Source of the DNA: Pseudorhodobacter turbinis
Lineage (GTDB): Bacteria > Pseudomonadota > Alphaproteobacteria > Rhodobacterales > Rhodobacteraceae
Direction: 5' to 3'
NCBI RefSeq assembly: GCF_005234135.1
Contig: NZ_CP039965.1
Location: forward strand, 682,001 to 746,000
Length of the DNA stretch: 64,000 nucleotides
Shown: positions 45,541 to 54,338 of the stretch, piece by piece
Position numbering within the stretch: the stretch's first letter is position 1
How the letters are laid out: each line of letters starts with the position of its first letter
Notes under the pieces: generated by a model
The model's input: only the letters and a program-made list of their open reading frames with translations
Told to the model about the DNA's origin: nothing
Databases searched by the model: none
Translations under genes and position numbers: made by a program

Positions 45541-45795
45541 ATACCGCGAAATGCGCTGCGGAACGTCTTCAGCAACTGTATCTTCAAAGTCAATGCCGTC
45601 GAAACCGTTGACCGCGTCTCCGCAGAACTGGGCGAGACCGTGGATCGGCTTCATGAACTTGCCAACGGAATGCAGCCCGAAGATCGCATAATCTTGGTTT
45701 GCGGCACCACCGATATTGAGATCTTGGCCTTCACCCCATTCGGTATAGAGAACCTACGCGAATTGATCGCCTTGGAAAACAGACATCAAGCGTGA
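45541..45795 (+). pseudogene. Gene remnant of unknown function between IS fragments
   Basis: An 85-codon open frame without a start codon has protein-like composition (VETVDRVSAELGETVDRLHELA, then RIILVCGTTDIEILAFTPFG). A different frame immediately upstream (AEARYRKLGLDLFGGCYE) looks like its continuation, which implies a frameshift near 45540. No family recognised. Confidence 0.45.
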
Positions 45796-45802
45796 CCCAT
45801 AT

Positions 45803-45997
45803 TTGGCCTTCACCGGATGGATACTGCCCGCCGTTGTCGCAACACGCTTCAATTCCGACATGAAGGCGAAGTATGACCAGTTGGTAGCTTCTGGAAAGTG
45901 TAAGAAGCTGGCCATGACAGCAATCATGCGCAAACTTCTTGTGATGGCAAATTCCCTCCTGCGGGATCGCAGAAAGTGGACCAAGGTCCACGCTTGA
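45803..45997 (+). pseudogene. IS110-family transposase, C-terminal fragment
   Basis: About 64 codons encode RFNSDMKAKYDQLVASGK and AIMRKLLVMANSLLRDRRKW, the C-terminal end of IS110/IS116/IS902-type transposases. The N-terminal DEDD catalytic domain is missing. Confidence 0.75.
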
Positions 45998-46041
45998 CCA
46001 ATACGGATACTCACGGTTTCTAGGAAAACCGTTGCAGGACA

Positions 46042-46212
46042 GCGGACGAGCTGCTCAATGGCGAGGTGTACTACACGTTACGCGAGGCCTAGATCCTCAT
46101 CGAGCGCTGGCGTCATCATTGCAATACTGTCGGGCCCCACAACGCATTGGGCTATCGCCCACTGTCGCCGGAAAGCATGATGCCGATAGACCAGAGGCCC
46201 ACCATGCACTAA
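46042..46212 (+). pseudogene. IS3-family transposase OrfB, C-terminal fragment with internal stop
   Basis: The frame reads DELLNGEVYYTLREA, then TAG at 46090-46092, then ILIERWRHHCNTVGPHNALGYRPLSPE to a final TAA at 46210-46212. This is the end of an IS3-group OrfB integrase, where a CAG codon (Gln) is expected at the stop. The upstream catalytic part is absent. Confidence 0.82.
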
Positions 46213-46373
46213 CATTTAGACTGGATCGCCCGATGGGGGCACTCCAGAAAGGGCGGAGTTTTGTCATACGGCGAGGCTAGACCGACGTCCGGCCCAACTC
46301 AAGCCAGTTTCCTCTGACAAGACCGTTCGTAGTGATCGTAGCTTAGATCAGATCATTGGGAATATCGGGGCGG

Positions 46374-47402
46374 CTAACTTTTGAATTCCTTCAAATGATC
46401 CGGCGCAAAAACCCCGTCGTAAGTGGCAATGTTGGTCACCAATCCCGGTGGGGTGATGTCAAATGCCGGATACCAGCCTCGTGCCAGTGTTGTTGCCGTG
46501 CGGTGGCCTAGACAATGCAGAACCTCTTCAGGGTCGCGCATTTCCATTGGCACATCCTCAGGCGCCATCGTGGAGAAATCAGGCTTTTTAACCATAGCGG
46601 TGAATGGAATGCCGAAGTGACGTGCCGCAATGGCAAGCTGCAGCGTCCCGACCTTGTTGATGACGTGCCCAGCTCCGGTGACGCGGTCCGCAGCCGTCAT
46701 CAGCCGAGAAATATTGCCCGCATCCATTGCTGCTGCACCCATGCTGTCTGTGATCACAGTTACATCCACGCCCATTTCACCGATACTATGCGCAGTCAGG
46801 CGACTGCCCTGAAGATAAGGGCGGGTTTCGGTGCAGACCATTTGGAATTTTTTGCCCTGGCGCAAGGCTGCCGCTACCGTTTCCATGATTGTGGATTCCC
46901 CCCAGCAATGGGTTAGAATCGTATCGCCTTCTTGGATCAGTGCAGCAGCATATTCGCCCAGAACGACACCAGTGGCGCGATGTTCTTGCCATAATGTGAG
47001 AACCGCGCTTTCAGTGGCGCCTACTAAATCCTCTCGGTCGATAATGTCGGCTACTTTCTCCATCACCTTGGTGACTGCCGTGAAGATCATGTTGTTCGTT
47101 GGCCGCGTTGCTATCAGACGCTTTGCAGCCGAATCAAAGCATGTCATCCTAGCCGCCGGATCGGTTAGCTTTTCAGCCTCTGCTGCAGCCAGCACCAGCC
47201 CGGCGCTGGCTGCATAATAAGGGCCGCCGCTTTGGGTAACCATATCCTCGATGGCTACGGCGACGTCTTCAACGGTTTTGCAGTCAACGTATTCGATCTG
47301 AAACGGAAAGCTCCTCCGGTCCAGAATTTGCACCATCCCATCCACTATCAAGACACTCTTGTCATGAAGCGTCGGCATTTTCACTAACAGTTCTGTCGCC
47401 AT
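46374..47402 (-). CDS. MtnA/eIF-2B-family aldose-1-phosphate isomerase (methylthioribose- or 5-deoxyribose-1-phosphate isomerase)
   Basis: The 342-residue protein is of the eIF-2B/MtnA fold. ILTHCWGEST near 163-172 carries the catalytic Cys. VTVITDSMGAAAM near 215-227 carries the catalytic Asp. HVINKVGTLQLAIAARHFGIPF near 245-267 is the family NKxGT motif. Typical MtnA has Asn-Thr-Gly after the Cys; here it is Trp-Gly-Glu-Ser, so the substrate may differ (5-deoxyribose 1-phosphate is one option). The start at 47402 has GAAGGA upstream. It is divergent from mtnK across about 1.07 kb. Expected reaction: aldose 1-phosphate to ketose 1-phosphate. Confidence 0.75.
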   Translation of the reverse strand: MATELLVKMPTLHDKSVLIVDGMVQILDRRSFPFQIEYVDCKTVEDVAVAIEDMVTQSGGPYYAASAGLVLAAAEAEKLTDPAARMTCFDSAAKRLIATRPTNNMIFTAVTKVMEKVADIIDREDLVGATESAVLTLWQEHRATGVVLGEYAAALIQEGDTILTHCWGESTIMETVAAALRQGKKFQMVCTETRPYLQGSRLTAHSIGEMGVDVTVITDSMGAAAMDAGNISRLMTAADRVTGAGHVINKVGTLQLAIAARHFGIPFTAMVKKPDFSTMAPEDVPMEMRDPEEVLHCLGHRTATTLARGWYPAFDITPPGLVTNIATYDGVFAPDHLKEFKS

Positions 47403-48473
47403 TTTGATTTCCTTCGAATCTTTGTATGCAATGCGGTACCCCTCAACCGCCAACAGAATGGCTCGGCCCGCACTTTTTTGTGATGGGATAGTTGACAGAC
47501 AGATAGCCGGCCAGCCGCCTATTAGTTCACTTAGACTTGATACTCTGGTTCATGGAATTTATCATAAACTCCGATGATTCCATCATAAGGCCAATCTCAT
47601 CTGAATCAAAGTAAATTGCTGATATTCTTGCCAAGTTTTGCCTTCAATCCACAGATATCCATGTTCGTAGGTGATGTCGCTTTTGGCAAGACCATTCTGC
47701 ACGCCGCTCATCATGCCCCAGACCATTTTGTCTTCCGCATCCAGCTGGCCAAGAAAAGCTACGATGATCTTTGCCACTGAACCGTAGCAGTTTGCCTGAG
47801 ACCATTGTCTTAAATATGGATGATGTTCCTGACGAAAAGCAACACGGCAAATCGCTACCCGACGGAGATCGAGTTGGAGATGTGCTGTCATCAACTCGCG
47901 TAAAACGCACGGATACGAATGGAAAACACACTTAGCGTAAAGGCCAGAACCGAAATTTTTCGCTCAACGCGCAGTCTCGGCCACGCAATTTAGTGTCCCC
48001 TCTCCGCGCTATCCTAAGGATGCGCCAGCCGGACAATGGTTGGAGCGGGTATCATCGACGAAGTTTGCTCAAAACAAAAACGCGATACTTCAAGTTGCTC
48101 TGTGAGCGAGTCCTTCTCGTTGTTTTTTAGCAAACAATTGACAGGCAACGGATGCCGCGGGATGAGTCGGTTCAAGGTAAGAAAAATCCGATCTGAAGCT
48201 GAATTTTTTGCAGCAGGGCCGATAGACGTATCAACAGTTCTCCAGCGGTGTCGCAATTCATTGCTTTCACGCTCTAATTTCTAACAAATCTGAATGCTTA
48301 AAAGATCAACGGCTGAATTCTCGTTAATAATTGACCCTTTAGTGATAACTTTACCATCACGCTCTCTACCAGCACATTGACTTGGAAAGTGCCGACCATG
48401 ATAATGATTTTAAGCCAATAAAAAGTTGTCTGACTTGCTGTGGATCGCTTTTGAACGCACTTATAGGGATATT
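47403..48473. other. Long divergent region between the isomerase and kinase genes
   Basis: This 1.07-kb stretch is less GC-rich than the core genome. It must hold the promoters of both flanking genes. One minus-strand frame at 47583-47894 (103 residues, ending SDITYEHGYLWIEGKTWQEYQQFTLIQMRLAL) has protein-like composition but no family or clear start. Overlapping frames on both strands at 48014-48284 are not convincing. I see no RNA gene. Confidence 0.4.
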
Positions 48474-49736
48474 ATGACGCAGTTCTCACCTCAGGATAAT
48501 AATGGAGTTTCCAACTCTGAAGGCCTTCGTGGCCATATAGCCGCCCAACCCGATTTGCTGGTGCATTTTGGCGCAGATCTCGACGTAGCAGAGATTAGTG
48601 AGATCGGCGACGGCAACTTGAATTTTATCTTTCACGTCCGGACGCCAAAGGTGCAAATGGCGATTAAACATGCGCCTTCATGGTCACGGATTTCACGCGG
48701 CACTCGGGCTCTTACTCGCGACCGGCTTGGCTTTGAGGCACGTGCGCTTCGCCTGTTTCGCGAACTTGCGCCGCTGCATGTCCCAACCGTTTATACTTAC
48801 GACGCCGATGCCTCTATGCTTGCGATGGAGTTTATCACTCCGCATGAGATCCTGCGCAAAGGGTTGATGGCGGGTCAGGAATATCCTGACTTTGCCGACC
48901 ATATCTCCACCTATCTCGCGAATTGTTTGTTCAACACGTCCGATTTTGCGCTGAAGCCAAGCGACAAGCGACAATTGGTTGCCGAATTTTCGCGCAATGT
49001 GGAACTGTGCGAGATAACCGAAAGGTTGGTGTTTACGGATGCTTTTGTCGGTTCTGATGACAACAGGTGGACGCGTCCCCAACTTGATGCAGCAGTCGTT
49101 CGCATCCAATCTGACCCAATTGTCCGCATGCGGGTAGAGCAACTGAAACTGGATTTTCTTACCCGCACAGACGCCTTGCTACATGGCGATCTGCACACGG
49201 GCTCAATCATGGCCACCTCGGACGAAACTTTTGTGATCGACCCAGAATTCGCGGTTTTCGGGCCAATGGGCTTTGATATCGGCATGATGATTGGCAATTT
49301 GCTTTTAGGTTTCTTCATCTTGCCAGCCCATGGTGGCAGCGATGCACAGCGTGAAAACATACTGAATACAATCGAAACGTTGTGGGAAGGGTTTGTGCAG
49401 AAATTTGCAACTCATTGGCAGAAAAATCGCGATGGCGGAGTCTTTGCTTACGCCAACTTTGCCGCACCTGTGTTGTCAGGTGCAACTGATGCATTTCTGC
49501 ACAGCTACCTCGCGCGCGTCCTGGATGATGCAGTTGGTTATGCTGCGGTGGAGGTTGTGCGCCGCCTAATAGGACGTGCCCATGTTCCTGAATTTGATGC
49601 GATAAAAGATGACGATTTGCGTGCCCGGCACGAGGCGCAGGCATTTCAATTCGCGTACAATTTGTTGCGCAGTGAGGAAAATATTAACGCTATCGGCCAG
49701 ATGACCGCGCAGGCTCGTGCTGCTTGCACCGTATAA
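48474..49736 (+). CDS. mtnK: S-methyl-5-thioribose kinase (MtnK), possibly also 5-deoxyribose kinase
   Basis: The 420-residue kinase has an aminoglycoside-phosphotransferase-like fold. ISEIGDGNLNFIFHV near 42 is the MtnK nucleotide loop, LLHGDLHTGSI near 235 is the catalytic loop with Asp, and VIDPEFAVFGPMGFDIG near 253 is the metal-binding DPE motif with MtnK's own continuation. It phosphorylates methylthioribose at C1 using ATP. ATG 48474 (TQFSPQDN) is preferred over an upstream frame opening. It is convergent with the TRAP dctP gene across a bidirectional terminator. No mtnB, mtnC or mtnD is seen in the window. Confidence 0.87.
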   Translation: MTQFSPQDNNGVSNSEGLRGHIAAQPDLLVHFGADLDVAEISEIGDGNLNFIFHVRTPKVQMAIKHAPSWSRISRGTRALTRDRLGFEARALRLFRELAPLHVPTVYTYDADASMLAMEFITPHEILRKGLMAGQEYPDFADHISTYLANCLFNTSDFALKPSDKRQLVAEFSRNVELCEITERLVFTDAFVGSDDNRWTRPQLDAAVVRIQSDPIVRMRVEQLKLDFLTRTDALLHGDLHTGSIMATSDETFVIDPEFAVFGPMGFDIGMMIGNLLLGFFILPAHGGSDAQRENILNTIETLWEGFVQKFATHWQKNRDGGVFAYANFAAPVLSGATDAFLHSYLARVLDDAVGYAAVEVVRRLIGRAHVPEFDAIKDDDLRARHEAQAFQFAYNLLRSEENINAIGQMTAQARAACTV

Positions 49737-49766
49737 ATTTGAGGTATTTTCACCCTGCCCTATAGT

Positions 49767-49807
49767 AAAAAAAACGCGCCGTGGCTGAACCCCGGCGCGC
49801 ATTTTTT
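49767..49807. terminator. Bidirectional rho-independent terminator between mtnK and dctP
   Basis: CGCGCCG (49775-49781) pairs with CGGCGCG (49793-49799), with an 11-nt loop. A-run 49767-49774 and T-run 49802-49807 give a U-tract for either direction. Confidence 0.88.
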
Positions 49808-49820
49808 ATTACGGTATGTA

Positions 49821-50840
49821 TTACGGTTTTGCACTTGCTTCTGGCTGCTCGGCGAATTGCCGCTTGCCTTCCTGAACCGCCTCATAAATGCGCGTGGCCC
49901 CTTCAGGCAGGTTTGTCAGCAGCGCCTCATGTGTATCGCCTACCTTATCAGCCCAAACTTTTTTCTGATCCTCCGACAGTAAGATATATTTGCCACCAGC
50001 TGCTTCGAATTTGGCTGCCTGAAGCACTTCGTCTTCATCCTGCCGCCGCCGCATTTCATCAGTCGATGGCATGGCGGTGATCAGAAGTTCCTGAATATTT
50101 TCCGGAAGACCTTCAAAGTAGCTTTTGTTGATGAAAAAGATCTGTTCGTGATGGTACTGGTTGGTTGTCACATAGGTCTTTGCATATTGTGCGGCAGGCG
50201 TAGTGACAAAGAATGTCAGCGGAAGATCACCACCTTCAACCATGCCCTGCTCCAATCCAGTAAAGAAATCAGGGAGAGAGAGTTGAACGCCGTTTACGCC
50301 AACTTTTTCCCAGAATGCACGCGCCGAAGCAGCTGGCGGAATGCGGAACCGCTTGCCTGCGATATCTTCAGGAGTTGAGCAACTTTCCTTGCAAAACATG
50401 TTGGACCACCCGGCATCGCCCATGCCAATAACTACAAGTCCGTTCTCAGTAAAAATATCCTTTAGCACCGGAAGTACCACATTATCAGTGGCCCAACGCC
50501 GTTGCGCATCGTTGTTCCACAGATAGGGCATCGACAGCACCGCACCCGGTGGGATGGATACCGCCGCACCAGCAAGACCAGTTGTGCCAATCTCCAATCG
50601 GCCACGGATGACCTGCTGCGTCATTTCCTGATCATTTCCAACTAATTGATACTCAACCTTGTAATCGTCGCCCGATTTCGAGTTGAAATTATCAATGAAT
50701 GTTTGGATGATACCATGCATCATTGAGCCAGGGCGCAGCGATCCTGCAATCCGGATTACCTCTTCGGCTTGTACCGAGACGGGCATGGACATCAGCGCGG
50801 CCAAGCTTAAGGCTGAAACGTTCCTTAAAAGTCTATTCAT
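49821..50840 (-). CDS. dctP: TRAP transporter solute-binding protein (DctP), system 2
   Basis: The 339-residue protein has a Sec signal peptide (cleavage near 25, VQA-EE). GKRFRIPPAASARAFWEKVGVNGVQL near 155-180 carries the substrate-carboxylate Arg of the family, and FFTGLEQGMVEGGDLPL is near 190-206. It is the last gene of iclR-aldh-dctQ-dctM-ThDP-dctP. The substrate is likely a carboxylate or sugar acid; identity unknown. Confidence 0.87.
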   Translation of the reverse strand: MNRLLRNVSALSLAALMSMPVSVQAEEVIRIAGSLRPGSMMHGIIQTFIDNFNSKSGDDYKVEYQLVGNDQEMTQQVIRGRLEIGTTGLAGAAVSIPPGAVLSMPYLWNNDAQRRWATDNVVLPVLKDIFTENGLVVIGMGDAGWSNMFCKESCSTPEDIAGKRFRIPPAASARAFWEKVGVNGVQLSLPDFFTGLEQGMVEGGDLPLTFFVTTPAAQYAKTYVTTNQYHHEQIFFINKSYFEGLPENIQELLITAMPSTDEMRRRQDEDEVLQAAKFEAAGGKYILLSEDQKKVWADKVGDTHEALLTNLPEGATRIYEAVQEGKRQFAEQPEASAKP

Positions 50841-50877
50841 CAGTTTTCTCCTCCATTTTATCGTAATTTTAAAGTTT

Positions 50878-52425
50878 TCACAGCATCGCTTCGATCAGAA
50901 ACGGTCCGCGTTTGGCACAGGCGGCAGTCAGCAGATCGCACAATTCTTCAGCGGTCGTGGCACGGGCGGCTTCGACACCGGCACCTTTGGCGAAGGCACA
51001 CCAGTCAAGTTCGGGACGATCAAGATCAAGCATCAACGAAGCGTTCGCGCCTGCTTTGTTAGCCCCTACATTCTTTAATTCACCGTGCAAAATCGCATAG
51101 CGGCGGTTCGCAAGGATGATTGTCACCACATCTAACTTTTCGCGAGCCTGCGTCCAAAGGGCTTGCAACGTATACATACCACTGCCGTCTGCTTGTACCG
51201 ATACAACCTTACGGTCAGGGCAAGCCAGACCCGCCCCGGTAGCCATGGGCAAACCGCTACCAATTGCGCCGCCGGTTAGTTGTAGGTAATCATGCGGTGC
51301 AGCCGATTGTGTAGCGGAATAAATCGCACGTCCCGCGGTTATCCCTTCATCTACAATGATCGCGTGCTCCGGCAGCAGAGCGGCAACCGCCACCGCCAGT
51401 TTGTCGACTGTAAGGTCGCCCCGAGGAAGCCCATCAGACCATACTGGCGCAACATCGGGCACAACATCGCGTGGAATCCTGAGCTCGCCCGCTAGCTGTT
51501 GGAGAGCTTGACACAGATCCGCTTCGCCACCTGCAAGTTGCAGCACCTCAGTGTGCGCACCAATCGGCGTGCTGGGCATATCTGGATAGGCGAAAAAGGC
51601 GACGGGTGACTGGGCACCAACCAGTGCCAGAACCTCGGTATCCGCGAACTGCGCAATTGCATCCGCGACACGGTATTGCACCCGATCAAGCGGCACACGC
51701 CCTCTGCCACGTTCCAATCGCTTGTTTGCCTGTTGCGCCAAAAGACGCACGCCCGTTGCTTTGGCTATGCGACCCGCCGTTTGCAGAGCCTTGCCACGCA
51801 AAGCTACATCACCCAACAACAGCGTCGTTTTTTTGCCGCTGCGGATTGCTTCGGCAACTGCGCGCACAGCCGCTTCGTCAGGTGCCGCGCGTGAGGCACG
51901 CGTGGCTGGCGCCACTACCCGATTGGTTTCGCCCCAAGCGGCATCAGCGGGCAAAATCAGTGTGGCAATTTGGCCCGGTGGCGACCATGCGGCGGCAATG
52001 GCATCTCTGGCGTCGTGCGACACTTGATCTGGGCCAGCAGTGCTGCGCACCCAATGTGAAACCGCGCCTGCGATAGCCGCGATATCACTGGTCAACGGCG
52101 CATCATATTGCAAATGATCCGTTGCGTGATCCCCGACGATATTGACCATTGGCGTGTTGGCGCGCCTTGCATTGTGAAGGTTTGCCAGCCCATTGCCCAG
52201 ACCCGAGCCCAGATGCAGCAGCGTTGCTGCCGGCTTGTCGGCCATACGCGCATAGCCATCTGCGGCACCGGTCACGACACCTTCAAACAGTCCCAATACG
52301 CAGCGCATGCGCGGTTGCCGGTCCAGCGCCGAAACAAAATGCATTTCTGACGTGCCGGGATTGGCAAAGCAGGTGTCGATCCCATGCGCCAGCAGGGTTT
52401 CACAAAGAGCATCAGCGCCGTTCAT
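50878..52425 (-). CDS. ThDP-dependent enzyme, acetolactate synthase/benzoylformate decarboxylase-like
   Basis: The 515-residue protein has an N-terminal Pyr domain (NPGTSEMHF near 22, catalytic Glu in LGLFEGVVTGAADGYARM near 45), a central domain (about 180-320), and a C-terminal PP domain (VSVQADGSGMYTLQAL near 415, with GDG-like ADG and the metal site continuing to LANRRYAI near 445). It is shorter than acetolactate synthase and closer to decarboxylases. Expected chemistry is decarboxylation of a 2-oxo acid or a C-C lyase step. It lies between dctM and dctP, an unusual place that links it to the imported compound. Confidence 0.83.
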   Translation of the reverse strand: MNGADALCETLLAHGIDTCFANPGTSEMHFVSALDRQPRMRCVLGLFEGVVTGAADGYARMADKPAATLLHLGSGLGNGLANLHNARRANTPMVNIVGDHATDHLQYDAPLTSDIAAIAGAVSHWVRSTAGPDQVSHDARDAIAAAWSPPGQIATLILPADAAWGETNRVVAPATRASRAAPDEAAVRAVAEAIRSGKKTTLLLGDVALRGKALQTAGRIAKATGVRLLAQQANKRLERGRGRVPLDRVQYRVADAIAQFADTEVLALVGAQSPVAFFAYPDMPSTPIGAHTEVLQLAGGEADLCQALQQLAGELRIPRDVVPDVAPVWSDGLPRGDLTVDKLAVAVAALLPEHAIIVDEGITAGRAIYSATQSAAPHDYLQLTGGAIGSGLPMATGAGLACPDRKVVSVQADGSGMYTLQALWTQAREKLDVVTIILANRRYAILHGELKNVGANKAGANASLMLDLDRPELDWCAFAKGAGVEAARATTAEELCDLLTAACAKRGPFLIEAML

Positions 52426-52442
52426 AGAATTTTATCCATTCT

Positions 52443-53705
52443 TCAAGGTACAAAAACATGTACGATCCAAGGTACAAAGGTGATGATAAGTAGCGGAATG
52501 ATCATCAAACCTACAAAGGGCCAGACCCCGCGCACAATTGTCGCAAAACTTTCGCGGAAGACCCCCATCGCGATGAAAAGATTGATGCCAACGGGTGGGG
52601 TAATATAGCCGATCTCAAGGTTAACTGTAGTAATGACCCCAACATGAACCGGGTCAAAACCTTGCGATACCATCAGCGGCAACAGTAGTGGCGACAGGAT
52701 CAAGATAGCCGATCCGACATCCATGAAACATCCAGCCAAAAGCAAGATCACGTTCATCGTCAAGCCAGCTGTTATCGGATTGGTGATCCAATGGCTCATC
52801 CATTCGACCAGCATCCGAGGTACACCCTCATAATCAAGGATAGTGTTGAAACTGCCTGCCAGCGCCAAAAGCGGCAGCAATGTGCCGAAAAGCCGGATGG
52901 TCTCTCCCAGCATTGCGCCCACGTCTTTTAAGTGAAGGTCGCGGTAAATCAATCCCTCAATCAAAAGCGCATAGACTAGTGAAACGACGGCGGCTTCTGT
53001 CGCGGTAAAGTAGCCGCTGTAGATCCCGCCTAGCAAGATGATCGGCAGTAGTAGCGCAGGCCCGCCACGTCGCAGACTGGTGAGCAGTCGTGCCCCCGAA
53101 AAGTTGCCTTTTGATGGGATCGGCGCGACGACAACGCAATATACGGAGATCGTCATCACCATCAATATTCCGGGCCCAACGCCGCCCATGAAAAGATTAA
53201 CGATCGATGTATCGGTGATAATTCCATACAGCATCATGGGAATGGATGGCGGGATGAGGATGCCGAGTGTCCCCCCCGTACACAAAAGTCCCAAGGAAAA
53301 GGGACGTGAATACCCCTCCCTCAGCAATGCAGGATACATGATCGACCCAATAGCGGCGAGTGTGACAATGGAAGAGCCGGAAATCGCGGCGAAGACTGCG
53401 CAAGCCAGCACCGCCGCAACCGCAAGCCCACCACGCAAATTGGCCGTAAGTTCGACCATAATATCGATTAGCCGCTGCGCGATTTGCCCTTTGCTCATTA
53501 TATTACCCGCAAGGATGAACATCGGGATCGGCAACAAAACGTCGCTGTCGATGGTAAACCACAAGTCTTGAATGAAAAAGTCGATTGAGGAATTGCGCGC
53601 AACGAATTCGTGCATGCAGATAACAGCAAAGGCCAAAACCAAAACCATTGGTTGGCGCAAAAGCACGAGCAGCAGCGCGCCGACTGCGATCAAGATCCCA
53701 GTCAC
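52443..53705 (-). CDS. dctM: TRAP transporter large permease subunit (DctM), system 2
   Basis: The 420-residue inner-membrane protein has about 12 hydrophobic segments and the DctM motif GGTLGILIPPSIPMMLYG near 142-160. The C-terminal YITPPVGINLFI near 370 is typical. It overlaps dctQ by 4 bp. Confidence 0.9.
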   Translation of the reverse strand: MTGILIAVGALLLVLLRQPMVLVLAFAVICMHEFVARNSSIDFFIQDLWFTIDSDVLLPIPMFILAGNIMSKGQIAQRLIDIMVELTANLRGGLAVAAVLACAVFAAISGSSIVTLAAIGSIMYPALLREGYSRPFSLGLLCTGGTLGILIPPSIPMMLYGIITDTSIVNLFMGGVGPGILMVMTISVYCVVVAPIPSKGNFSGARLLTSLRRGGPALLLPIILLGGIYSGYFTATEAAVVSLVYALLIEGLIYRDLHLKDVGAMLGETIRLFGTLLPLLALAGSFNTILDYEGVPRMLVEWMSHWITNPITAGLTMNVILLLAGCFMDVGSAILILSPLLLPLMVSQGFDPVHVGVITTVNLEIGYITPPVGINLFIAMGVFRESFATIVRGVWPFVGLMIIPLLIITFVPWIVHVFVP

Positions 53706-54289
53706 ATCGCTTCTCCGTTATCGTTGGGCCGTAAGGCGGGCGCAATAAAGAAAATCATAAACTTCGTGGCGGCAAAGACAAACGCAAGAATGAGCACGGT
53801 TTGGATCGTCCAAAGGTCCAGCGGAAGGGTCATGTCACGTTCACCGATCTGGTAAGTGCTGGATACGAAAGTGAACGCGGCCCAAGCAAGCAATACACAA
53901 AGCAGTGCCGAGAGCAGGTCGCCAAAACGCGCCATCGCGGCGTGCCAACCTTCAGGAAACATGCGGTCTACTGCCGAGGGGCGCAGATGCCCACCTTCGC
54001 TAATGACATAAGAAAAGCCCATCATCCCCGCCAGCGCCATGCAATATACGGCAAACCGCTGCGCGCCGAACACGCCATTTCCCAAAAATTCGCGTCCAAA
54101 AATATCAATTATTAGCGCGATGGTACCTAGTGCAAATGTTCCGTAACATATGATCGTTTCAGCTAAGATCAGGGATTTATAAATCCCGCGTAGAACGGCT
54201 AGATCTTGTTTTCTGGGATTTAGGGGTTGGGTCAAGGTAACCTCACATTCGCTTAAGTGTTGTTCAAATGTGCCAATACCAATCAGCAC
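53702..54289 (-). CDS. dctQ: TRAP transporter small permease subunit (DctQ), system 2
   Basis: This is a protein of up to 195 residues with four membrane segments (about 40-62, 80-100, 120-145 and 165-188). DIFGREFLGNGVFGAQRFAVYCM near 62-84 is the DctQ signature region. The start is uncertain: GTG 54289 gives the listed length, but the first 20 residues look untypical and a shorter protein is possible. Confidence 0.8.
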   Translation of the reverse strand: MLIGIGTFEQHLSECEVTLTQPLNPRKQDLAVLRGIYKSLILAETIICYGTFALGTIALIIDIFGREFLGNGVFGAQRFAVYCMALAGMMGFSYVISEGGHLRPSAVDRMFPEGWHAAMARFGDLLSALLCVLLAWAAFTFVSSTYQIGERDMTLPLDLWTIQTVLILAFVFAATKFMIFFIAPALRPNDNGEAM

Positions 54290-54338
54290 CTATTCCATTT
54301 GCGCGCCACTTGGCCTGCGCAGTCGGCCATATCAAAAG

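Noticed and set aside
48036..48284. Overlapping open frames on both strands between the isomerase and mtnK
   Set aside because: Neither frame has a family, a ribosome site or clear protein-like codon use.
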